The notes beneath the pieces were generated by a model that worked only from the letters and a program-made list of their open reading frames with translations, was not told where the DNA came from and did no database searches. From Paraprevotella stercoravium (GTDB lineage Bacteria; Bacteroidota; Bacteroidia; Bacteroidales; Bacteroidaceae), in NCBI GenBank assembly GCA_018883665.1, contig JAHLFU010000266.1, forward strand, positions 1-5,712: a stretch of DNA of 5,712 nt. The letters run 5' to 3'. Positions 1 through 5,626 of the stretch are shown here, piece by piece. The position numbers and the translations under genes were made by a program. The stretch's first letter is position 1. Each line of letters begins with the position of its first letter.

Positions 1-130
1 CCGCAAGGTTCAGGTGCGGGGAATACGGCGGAAGGTAAAAGAGGAAAAGCCCACGTTTCTCCCACAGTGCTCTCAGTTCCCGTACTTTCTTGTTCCGATG
101 TACGCTCGCATTGTCAAGCACGATAAACGT
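1..130 (-). mobile_element. IS630-family transposase fragment (DDE domain, partial)
   Basis: Read on the minus strand from 130 towards 1, one open frame gives TFIVLDNASVHRNKK, then a charged helix, then FYLPPYSPHLNLA. The DNASVH block (second catalytic Asp of the DDE triad) and the LPPYSPHLN block just before the final catalytic Glu are hallmarks of IS630/Tc1-mariner transposases. About 43 residues are visible. The C-terminal part should continue beyond the left edge. The N-terminal half is missing: upstream of 131 the frame no longer resembles a transposase, and the plus strand carries an unrelated gene end. It is therefore a broken copy, at least on this side. No terminal inverted repeat or TA target duplication is visible at 131, so the break looks like a deletion or rearrangement point, not an IS end. 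The family call is secure; the state of the part outside the window is unknown. Confidence 0.85.
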
Positions 131-289
131 ACGAATCCTTATATACAAAGAAAAGAAATGGTAAATCATTTAAACATACACGAAAGCTGTATAAAACGTC
201 GATTGGCTTCACTTCAAGAGAAGGGGATAATAAAACATATAGGTCCGAATAAAGGCGGCTATTGGGAATTAATAAACAGTTGCAGCTGA
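131..289 (+). pseudogene. Truncated C-terminal winged-helix segment (ATP-binding/RecG-like regulator type)
   Basis: The last 52 codons of a plus-strand gene end in TGA at 287-289. The segment reads as a small helix-turn-helix: a first helix around RKEMVNHLNI, a recognition helix around IKRRLASLQEKGIIKHIG, then the wing NKGGYWELI. This pattern, ending in NKGGYW, is typical of the C-terminal HTH of Bacteroidales AlbA/RecG-like putative ATP-binding regulators; that assignment is from memory of the family. The open frame extends back to an ATG at 14, but everything before about 131 is the antisense of the transposase piece, so that start is artefactual. An in-frame ATG at 161 could at most give a peptide of about 42 residues. 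The segment is more AT-rich than the two-component and his genes. It is most likely a decayed remnant fused by rearrangement to the IS debris. Confidence 0.6.
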
Positions 290-455
290 TAATGAATGGC
301 TGAAAAACTGAGAGGATGGTGATTGCCAACACCGGAGAAACATAACTCAGACAACCAGCCATACCGATGATACAATGATGGCCTAATGAATTCTGCATCC
401 TGTCAAATGAAGCTATCTTGGGGCACAATGTATGCTTCACCCCACATAGAAGCAA
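290..455. other. Intergenic stretch with no recognisable gene
   Basis: Between the HTH remnant and the tandem repeat I find no coding region I can support. A minus-strand open frame covering 491-114 crosses this stretch, but its product has no recognisable motif and it runs antisense through the HTH remnant. No tRNA, promoter or terminator is apparent. With the flanking gene debris, this is probably degenerate accessory DNA. Confidence 0.5.
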
Positions 456-519
456 GGATACTTGATCATTTATCATTGGATACTTGATCATTTATCATTG
501 GATACTTCGCCATTCATCC
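456..519. repeat. 22-bp tandem repeat, two exact copies plus a degenerate third
   Basis: The unit begins GGATACTTGATCATTTATCA. It occurs exactly at 456-477 and 478-499. A third copy at 500-519 starts GGATACTT and then diverges, matching about 15 of the first 19 positions. The AT-rich unit contains the palindrome TGATCA. It lies about 160 bp upstream of the response-regulator operator region and encodes nothing visible. Copy number in such arrays often varies between strains. Confidence 0.9.
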
Positions 520-550
520 AAGATGTCTTCACCCGCCTCTGTCCGTCCGC

Positions 551-632
551 TGTCGATAGCCCTTTCGTCTGCCATCGATAGTACTATCGACGGCCGTCAA
601 TAGCCCTATCGACAGGCTGCGATAGGGCTATT
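551..632. repeat. Cluster of interlocking palindromes (CGATAG/CTATCG) with alternative hairpins
   Basis: Several perfect inverted repeats are packed into 82 bp. (a) A 13-bp stem pairs 599-611 with 620-632 around an 8-nt loop. (b) A 16-bp perfect palindrome, TCGATAGTACTATCGA, spans 575-590. (c) A 10-bp palindrome, GACGGCCGTC, spans 589-598. (d) A 9-bp arm TGTCGATAG at 551-559 pairs with CTATCGACA at 606-614. In addition GTCGATAGCCCTTTCG (552-567) recurs as GTCAATAGCCCTATCG (596-611), 44 bp apart with two mismatches. Stems (a) and (d) share 606-611 and cannot form together. The cluster lies upstream of the promoter at 707, so it would not be in that transcript. It may be a protein-binding array, a REP-like element, or a terminator-like structure for upstream readthrough; only TTT follows stem (a). 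Confidence 0.8.
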
Positions 633-653
633 TGTGCGTACCTCTGATAACGT

Positions 654-693
654 CGTAACAAAAATGTAACATCTGTTTCATCTTAATGTAACA
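654..693 (+). promoter_or_regulatory. Candidate PhoB-type operator: heptamer direct repeats every 11 bp
   Basis: CGTAACA (654-660), TGTAACA (665-671), the poor match TTTCATC (676-682), and TGTAACA (687-693) are each separated by 4 bp, giving an exact 11-bp period. Heptamers spaced by four bases are the architecture of Pho boxes and other OmpR/PhoB-family sites, where tandem dimers bind one face of the helix. TGTAACA also resembles the TGTCAYA half-site of E. coli PhoB. The last heptamer ends 13 bp before the -33 element of the promoter feeding an OmpR/PhoB-type regulator, so autoregulation by that protein is the natural inference. The repeat is read directly from the sequence; the binding protein is inferred. 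Confidence 0.6.
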
Positions 694-706
694 AAAGCGT
701 CGCACC

Positions 707-739
707 TTTGCCGCGTGAAAAAAAATACGCTTACCTTTG
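707..739 (+). promoter_or_regulatory. Bacteroides-type promoter of the two-component operon
   Basis: TTTG at 707-710 and TACCTTTG at 732-739 are separated by 21 bp, matching the Bacteroides primary-sigma consensus (TTTG at -33, 19-21 bp, TANNTTTG at -7). Transcription should start near 745-747, leaving a leader of about 38 nt before the ATG at 784. This rules out the in-frame GTG at 715 as start, because it lies inside the promoter. The octamer ACCTTTGC occurs at both elements (704-711 and 733-740), so CACCTTTG at 703-710 could also be a weaker, overlapping -7 element. Confidence 0.75.
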
Positions 740-783
740 CAGGACAAAGGGAAGCCTTACATAAATTTAATTCATACATCACG

Positions 784-1473
784 ATGAGCAATTATAGGAT
801 TTTAGTAGTGGACGATGAGGAAGATTTGTGCGAGATCTTGAAATTCAACCTGGAAAACGAGGGATATGAGATAGACACCGCCAACTCTGCCGAAGAAGCC
901 CTGAAAATGGACATCAGCAGCTATGACCTGCTGCTGCTGGATGTCATGATGGGGGAAATCTCCGGATTCAAGATGGCGAATATCCTGAAGAAAGACCGCA
1001 AGACTGCCAACATCCCCATCATCTTCATCACCGCCAAGGATACGGAAAACGACACCATCACGGGGTTCAACCTGGGTGCGGACGACTACATCTCCAAACC
1101 CTTCTCTCTGCGCGAAGTCACGGCCCGCGTCAAAGCCGTCCTGCGCCGCACCAAACAGGAAGAAGTGACCGAACTGCCCGAACAGCTCACCTACAAGACC
1201 CTGGTTCTGGACATCGTGAAGAAAAAAGTGAGCATAAACGGCGAAGAAACTCCACTGACCAAGAAAGAATTCGAAATTCTGCTCCTGTTGTTGCAGAATA
1301 AGGGGCGTGTATTCTCACGCGAAGACATCCTGCACCGCATCTGGAGCGACGAAGTGTACGTGCTGGACCGTACCATTGATGTGAACATAACCCGCCTGCG
1401 CAAGAAAATCGGCGCGTATGGCAAATGTATTGTAACCCGTTTAGGATATGGTTATTGCTTTGAAGCCGAATAA
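784..1473 (+). CDS. OmpR/PhoB-family two-component response regulator
   Basis: This is a cytoplasmic transcription factor of 229 residues, the usual size for the family. An N-terminal receiver domain (about residues 5-120) has the acidic pocket D10/D11, phospho-acceptor D53 in LLLLDVMM, T83 in the ITAK block, Y102, and K105 in SKPF. A C-terminal OmpR-type winged helix (about 132-227) has the transactivation segment LTKKEFEILLLLLQNKGRVFSRE and the recognition helix DRTIDVNITRLRKKI. The usual Pro four residues after the phospho-acceptor is Gly57. I chose ATG 784 because the promoter at 707-739 covers the longer GTG start (715), and MSNYRILVVDDE is a normal receiver beginning. It is the first gene of an operon with the kinase, which overlaps its 3' end by 26 bp. 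The PhoR-like kinase and the PhoB-like upstream repeats favour a PhoB/PhoP-type role in phosphate response, but that is inference. The sequence does not look like the Bacteroides regulator RprY. Confidence 0.93.
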   Translation: MSNYRILVVDDEEDLCEILKFNLENEGYEIDTANSAEEALKMDISSYDLLLLDVMMGEISGFKMANILKKDRKTANIPIIFITAKDTENDTITGFNLGADDYISKPFSLREVTARVKAVLRRTKQEEVTELPEQLTYKTLVLDIVKKKVSINGEETPLTKKEFEILLLLLQNKGRVFSREDILHRIWSDEVYVLDRTIDVNITRLRKKIGAYGKCIVTRLGYGYCFEAE

Positions 1474-3232
1474 AAGAAAACATTGCATCTCGTTCAGCTG
1501 GAGACTCTTCCTGTCTGTCATGGCTTTATTCATCGCGTTTGCCTTGTGCTTCATCGCCTACCAGTACCAACGCGAGAAGGCGTACAAGGTAGAGCTGCTG
1601 GACATGCAACTGCAGGACTACAACGAGCGCCTTCACATGCAGTTGCATCAACTGAATGACAGCCTGTGGGAAGACGAGCTGGCCCGATACATCGCCCGCT
1701 ATATGAACAAAGACTTGCGGGTGACCATCATCAGCCTGCAGGGAAAAGTGATTTACGACAACCGGGGAGACAGCGTACTGATGGAAAACCACATCGGACG
1801 GCCGGAAATACAGGAAGCCTTGCGCGACGGCAAAGGGTATAACGTACGACGCCTGTCCGCAACAACCGGCGTAACCTATTTCTACTCCGCCACTCTCTAT
1901 GACAAGTTCATCATACGTTCGGCCCTGCCATACAACTTGAACCTGCTGCAGCATTTGTCTGCTGACCCGCACTACATCTGGTTCACTGTCACCATCACGC
2001 TGATACTGATATTCTTATTCTATCGCTATACAGCCCGACTGGGAAAGGCGGTCAACCAACTGCGCGAATTTGCCAAACGGGCAGACAAAAATGAACCAAT
2101 CGATACAGACACGGATTTCCCACACAACGAGCTGGGCGAAATCTCGGGGCACATCGTGCAGATATACAAGCGACTGCGGGAAACCAAAGAAGCGCTTTAC
2201 ATCGAACGCGAGAAACTCATCACCCACTTACAGACCTCTCGCGAAGGACTCGGTGTATTCACCAAAGACAAGAAAGAAATTTTGGTGAACAACCTCTTTA
2301 CGCAATACAGCAACCTCATCTCGGACTCCAACCTGGAAGAGACCGAGGATATCTTCGCCATCAGCGAGTTCAAGAGCATCACCGCTTTCATCGACAAGAT
2401 GTCCAAACGCCCGACCAGCGAAGAAAAACGTATGTCCATCAACATCAACAAGAACGGGCGTGTGTTCATTGTAGAATGCATCATCTTCCAAGACTTGTGC
2501 TTCGAGATTTCTATCAACGATGTCAGCCAGGAAGAAGAACAAGTGCGCTTGAAACGCCAACTGACGCAGAACATCGCCCACGAGCTGAAAACCCCCGTCA
2601 GCAGCATACAGGGTTATCTGGAAACCATCGTCAGCAATGAAAACCTGCCCCGCGAAAAGATGGAGGTGTTCCTGGAACGCTGTTATGCCCAAAGCAATCG
2701 CCTGACACGCCTGCTGCGCGACATCTCCGTCCTGACCCGAATGGACGAAGCAGCCAATATGATAGACATGGAAAAGGTGGACATCAGCGTATTGGTGGCC
2801 ACTATAGTCAACGAAGTAGCCCTGGAATTGGAAGAAAAGCACATCACGGTGGTCAACACCTTGCGACCCCGCATCCAGTTGCGCGGCAACTATTCGCTGC
2901 TATACTCCATTTTCCGCAACCTGATGGACAACGCCATTGCCTATGCGGGAACCCACATACGCATCAACATCTCCTGCTTCCGCGAAGATGAAAATTTCTA
3001 TTACTTCAGCTTCGCAGACACAGGCGTAGGAGTAGCTCCCGAACACCTCAATCGCTTGTTCGAACGCTTCTACCGCGTGGACAAAGGACGCTCACGCAAG
3101 CTGGGAGGCACGGGATTGGGACTTGCCATCGTGAAAAACGCCGTCCTCATCCACGGCGGTACCATCTCCGCCAAGAACAACCAAGGAGGCGGACTGGAGT
3201 TCGTATTCACCCTGGCCAAGGAAAAGGCTTGA
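1448..3232 (+). CDS. Membrane sensor histidine kinase, PhoR-like architecture
   Basis: This 594-residue inner-membrane kinase is the likely partner that phosphorylates the preceding regulator. Order of parts: a short basic cytoplasmic start; TM1 about 19-40; an extracytoplasmic sensor about 41-175 with a PAS/Cache-like pattern (RVTIISLQGKVIYDNRGD, then MENHIGRPEIQEAL) as in PhoR/WalK-type sensors; TM2 about 176-194; a HAMP-like region about 194-246; a cytoplasmic PAS-like domain about 255-360; HisKA with H378 in NIAHELKTP; and HATPase_c with N box NLMDNA (491-496), G1 DTGVGV (524-529), F box LFERFYRVD (537-545) and G2 GGTGLGL (553-559). All catalytic motifs are intact. The start codon lies inside the regulator gene, so translation is probably coupled. 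The in-frame ATG at 1520 would cut into TM1 and is less likely. The input signal cannot be read from sequence; phosphate limitation is a hypothesis from family resemblance. Confidence 0.92.
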   Translation: MVIALKPNKRKHCISFSWRLFLSVMALFIAFALCFIAYQYQREKAYKVELLDMQLQDYNERLHMQLHQLNDSLWEDELARYIARYMNKDLRVTIISLQGKVIYDNRGDSVLMENHIGRPEIQEALRDGKGYNVRRLSATTGVTYFYSATLYDKFIIRSALPYNLNLLQHLSADPHYIWFTVTITLILIFLFYRYTARLGKAVNQLREFAKRADKNEPIDTDTDFPHNELGEISGHIVQIYKRLRETKEALYIEREKLITHLQTSREGLGVFTKDKKEILVNNLFTQYSNLISDSNLEETEDIFAISEFKSITAFIDKMSKRPTSEEKRMSININKNGRVFIVECIIFQDLCFEISINDVSQEEEQVRLKRQLTQNIAHELKTPVSSIQGYLETIVSNENLPREKMEVFLERCYAQSNRLTRLLRDISVLTRMDEAANMIDMEKVDISVLVATIVNEVALELEEKHITVVNTLRPRIQLRGNYSLLYSIFRNLMDNAIAYAGTHIRINISCFREDENFYYFSFADTGVGVAPEHLNRLFERFYRVDKGRSRKLGGTGLGLAIVKNAVLIHGGTISAKNNQGGGLEFVFTLAKEKA

Positions 3233-3259
3233 CAAACGGATGCACCAATAACGGAAATT

Positions 3260-3347
3260 TCATCCTCATGCCTTACAATCAGGGAAGACGCGGCAGCCAG
3301 GAGGGGCGCGTCATTCACTGATTGTAAGGTCTGCGTACAAAGGATGA
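3260..3347. terminator. Large inverted repeat between convergent operons, candidate bidirectional terminator
   Basis: The 126-bp gap between the kinase stop and the hisB stop is mostly one nested structure. A 12-bp perfect stem CCTTACAATCAG / CTGATTGTAAGG (3271-3282 with 3318-3329) encloses a 6-bp stem GACGCG / CGCGTC (3287-3292 with 3307-3312) around a 14-nt loop. Outside it, a 7-bp arm TCATCCT / AGGATGA (3260-3266 with 3341-3347) pairs with an asymmetric internal loop. The tail-to-tail position suggests a terminator or 3'-end stabiliser serving both operons. Neither strand has a T-run after the stem, so it is not a textbook intrinsic terminator and could instead be an intergenic repeat element. 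Confidence 0.55.
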
Positions 3348-3358
3348 TTATGGCTCAT

Positions 3359-4489
3359 TCATAACATCCCCTTCGATGTGGGCAATTCAAAGTGATAAAT
3401 ATCCCGCTTTACCGCCATCCGCAGGGCACGAGCCAAGGCTTTGAAGATCCCCTCTATCTTGTGATGTTCGTTCTGACCTTCGGCACGAATGTTCAGATTC
3501 ATCCGGGCCGCATCACTCAGGGACTTGAAAAAATGCAGGAACATCTCCGTAGGCATCTCCCCTATCCGTTCCCGACGGAACTCGGCATCCCATACCAGCC
3601 AAGGACGTCCTCCAAAGTCCAGGCAAACCTGACACAGACAGTCATCCATTGTCACGGCATAACCGTAGCGCTCAATACCGCGCTTGCTGCCCAACGCCTG
3701 ATAGAGACATTCGCCCAACACCAAAGCCGTATCCTCGATGGTGTGGTGCTCATCTACCTCCAGATCGCCCCTGACGGAGATATCCAGGTCCATACCGCCG
3801 TGCTTGCCAATCTGCTCCAGCATATGGTCGAAAAAGCCAAGCCCCGTATGGATGCGGCATTGTCCATTCCCGTCCAGGTTCAGGAGGATATGGATATCTG
3901 TCTCCCTGGTAGTCCGCCTCGCTTCCGCCCGACGTTCTCCGGCAAAAAGATATTCAGCCACACGATCCCAGTCCGTGGTAGCCAGGACACAGGCATTTTC
4001 CAGTTTTTCGTTCCCGGCCAATACGGACTTATCAGCCTGGAGGAGAATAGCCTTGCAGCCCAAATTGCACGCCAGTTCCACATCCGTAGGACGGTCACCA
4101 ATGACGAAACTATGCGACAAATCGTATTCTTCCGGATGGTCCAGATACTTATGCAGCATCCCTGTACGTGGTTTACGGGTAGGAGCATGATCCTCGGGCA
4201 TACTTCGGTCGATACAGATGTCGTCAAAGGTGATGCCCTCTCCCGCCAGGGTCTTCAACATCAAGTTATGAGCCGGCCAGAAAGTCTCTTCGGGAAAGGA
4301 AGGTGTTCCTAACCCGTCTTGATTGGTGACCATCACGAACTCAAAATCCAGTTTCTCGCGTATAAAACCCAAACTGCGCATAACCTTGGGATAGAACTCC
4401 AGTTTCTCCAACGAGTCCAACTGATAGTCCACGGGAGGCTCGATAACCAACGTGCCATCCCGGTCAATGAAAAGTACTTGTTTCTTCAT
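3359..4489 (-). CDS. hisB: Bifunctional histidinol-phosphatase / imidazoleglycerol-phosphate dehydratase
   Basis: Cytoplasmic enzyme of 376 residues with two activities of histidine synthesis: dehydration of imidazoleglycerol phosphate to imidazole-acetol phosphate (C-terminal domain) and dephosphorylation of histidinol phosphate (N-terminal domain). The N-terminal HAD phosphatase (about 1-170) shows nucleophile D9 and acid/base D11 in DRDGTL, then VTNQDG (54-59), K106 in RKP, and GDRPTD (131-136). The dehydratase (about 190-376) shows HTGLGFFDHML (214-224), the metal motif DEHHTIED (246-253), H319, and the second metal motif EHHKIE (341-346). The zinc-loop Cys/His set of the E. coli phosphatase domain is not evident: C92 is kept, but the other positions read D, H, A, P. 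The length matches fused HisB proteins. Its ATG overlaps the hisC stop as ATGA, with GGAAA just upstream, which indicates translational coupling. It converges with the two-component operon. Confidence 0.97.
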   Translation of the reverse strand: MKKQVLFIDRDGTLVIEPPVDYQLDSLEKLEFYPKVMRSLGFIREKLDFEFVMVTNQDGLGTPSFPEETFWPAHNLMLKTLAGEGITFDDICIDRSMPEDHAPTRKPRTGMLHKYLDHPEEYDLSHSFVIGDRPTDVELACNLGCKAILLQADKSVLAGNEKLENACVLATTDWDRVAEYLFAGERRAEARRTTRETDIHILLNLDGNGQCRIHTGLGFFDHMLEQIGKHGGMDLDISVRGDLEVDEHHTIEDTALVLGECLYQALGSKRGIERYGYAVTMDDCLCQVCLDFGGRPWLVWDAEFRRERIGEMPTEMFLHFFKSLSDAARMNLNIRAEGQNEHHKIEGIFKALARALRMAVKRDIYHFELPTSKGML

Positions 4490-5520
4490 AATTTCCGCAA
4501 TGCCTCCAACAAGGTTTCATTTTCCGCAGTCGTCCCCACCGTGATGCGCAAGCAATTGCCACAGAGGGTCACCGTGTGGCGGTTGCGCACGATGATGCCC
4601 TCGCCCACCAGATAATTGTAGATGCGGGGAGCATCCGTCACCCGCACCAAGAAGAAATTGGCGTTGGAGGGAAAGACCTTCTGTACGCAAGGCAAGGCGG
4701 AAAATTCCCTTTCCAGCCGGTTGCGCTCCTGTTTCAGCATCTCCACCCAACGCTGCTTCTCGTAATGCCGGTGCAGCATCTCCATAGCCTGCTGTTGAGT
4801 CAGCAGGTTAACATTATAGGGGTACTTGATTTTGTTGAAGAGAGCGATGATATCCTCCGAAGCGAAGGCCATTCCCAGACGGATGGCCGCACAGCCCCAA
4901 GCCTTGGAGAAAGTCTGCAAGACAATGAGATTGGGAAATTCATCCAACCGGGCCAAGAAGGAAGGTGCCTCGGAAAAGTCAATATAGGCCTCGTCCAAGA
5001 CCACCAAGCCATCAAATTCTTTCAGGAGTTTTTCTATCTCGTCGTGATTCAAATCATTGCCCGTCGGATTATTGGGCGAACAGAGAAACATCAGTTTGGT
5101 GTGCGCATCGGCGGCGGCCAGCATCTGACTGGCACTGAACTGGAAACAGTCGTCCAACAGGACCTTACGATATTCCACATCATTGATTTCGGCAGCCACC
5201 AGATACATGCCATAGGTCGGTTCGATGGCCACCACATTATCCAGCCTCGGTTCACAAAAAGCACGAAAGACCAAATCAATGGCCTCATCACTGCCATTGC
5301 CGAGAAAGATACGCTCGGGGGCTACTCCCTTCAGCTTGGACAAGTTTTTCTTCACTTCCCATTGCAAGGGATCAGGGTAACGGTTATTGGGACCGTTATA
5401 AGGATTTTCGTTGGCATCCAGAAAGACAGAGGCCGTCATTCCTTTATATTCATCACGTGCCGAGGAATAGGGCTTCAGGCGTCGGATATTCTCACGGGTC
5501 AGTTCTTGTAAGGCTTTCAT
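4486..5520 (-). CDS. hisC: Histidinol-phosphate aminotransferase
   Basis: PLP-dependent fold-type I aminotransferase of 344 residues. It converts imidazole-acetol phosphate plus glutamate to histidinol phosphate plus 2-oxoglutarate in the cytoplasm, the step between the two HisB activities. Visible motifs: DANENPYNGPNNRYPDP (35-51) at the substrate side; GNGSDE (74-79) in the cofactor phosphate region; PNNPTG (149-154); LDEAY (175-179) with the Asp that contacts the pyridine nitrogen; TFSKAWG with Schiff-base K206 (203-209); IRLGMA with R214; and R325 in GNCLRITVGT, expected to bind the substrate carboxylate. An in-frame ATG at 5556 would add 12 residues with no family resemblance. The start at 5520, giving MKALQELTREN, matches the usual Bacteroides HisC beginning. 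It is followed directly by hisB with a 4-bp overlap. hisG and hisD often precede it in this group, but they are not in the window. Confidence 0.97.
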   Translation of the reverse strand: MKALQELTRENIRRLKPYSSARDEYKGMTASVFLDANENPYNGPNNRYPDPLQWEVKKNLSKLKGVAPERIFLGNGSDEAIDLVFRAFCEPRLDNVVAIEPTYGMYLVAAEINDVEYRKVLLDDCFQFSASQMLAAADAHTKLMFLCSPNNPTGNDLNHDEIEKLLKEFDGLVVLDEAYIDFSEAPSFLARLDEFPNLIVLQTFSKAWGCAAIRLGMAFASEDIIALFNKIKYPYNVNLLTQQQAMEMLHRHYEKQRWVEMLKQERNRLEREFSALPCVQKVFPSNANFFLVRVTDAPRIYNYLVGEGIIVRNRHTVTLCGNCLRITVGTTAENETLLEALRKL

Positions 5521-5552
5521 TGTAATTGCTAAATGATAATTTATCGGTGATG

Positions 5553-5601
5553 GCACGCAGATGACACGGATGAAGCAGATTTACGCAGATTTACGCAGAT
5601 T
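5553..5601. repeat. 10-bp tandem repeat (GCAGATTTAC) upstream of hisC
   Basis: GCAGATTTAC occurs at 5575-5584 and 5585-5594, followed by a partial GCAGATT at 5595-5601. A degenerate related stretch (CACGCAGATGACACGGATGAA) precedes it from 5553. Short ACGCAGATT-type tandem arrays are familiar in intergenic DNA of Bacteroides; that is recollection, not a search. The array sits about 35-80 bp upstream of the hisC start. I see no good TTTG/TANNTTTG pair for hisC on the minus strand; TAAATCTG within the array is a one-mismatch -7 element without a matching -33 element. Confidence 0.75.
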
Positions 5602-5626
5602 CATTAATCATGGATGCACTCTGTAT

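Noticed and set aside
14..130. N-terminal part of the plus-strand ORF starting at ATG 14
   Set aside because: This stretch is the antisense of the IS630 transposase coding sequence, so the start and first 39 codons are artefacts of the junction.
114..491. 125-codon minus-strand open frame
   Set aside because: It crosses the HTH remnant and the tandem repeat antisense, has no recognisable motif, and is not in frame with the transposase fragment.
456..519. Possible CRISPR array
   Set aside because: The copies are directly adjacent with no spacers, only about three units are present, and no cas genes are nearby.
599..640. Intrinsic terminator for an upstream gene
   Set aside because: The 13-bp stem is strong, but only three T residues follow it and no intact upstream plus-strand gene exists to terminate; it is kept only as part of the palindrome cluster.
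784..3232. Identification of the pair as Bacteroides RprY/RprX
   Set aside because: The receiver and DNA-binding sequences differ clearly from what I recall of RprY, and the kinase sensor domain resembles PhoR/WalK-type sensors.
3287..3312. Integron attC site within the convergent hairpin
   Set aside because: There are no RYYYAAC/GTTRRRY core sites and no integrase or cassette context.
3392..4312. 306-codon plus-strand open frame opposite hisB
   Set aside because: It is antisense to a full-length hisB with all catalytic motifs. Its product has no recognisable domain; the frame is open because of codon composition on the opposite strand.
4576..5511. 311-codon plus-strand open frame opposite hisC
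   Set aside because: It is antisense to hisC, which is complete and motif-rich. The predicted protein is low in family signals and rich in His/Gln, typical of a shadow frame.
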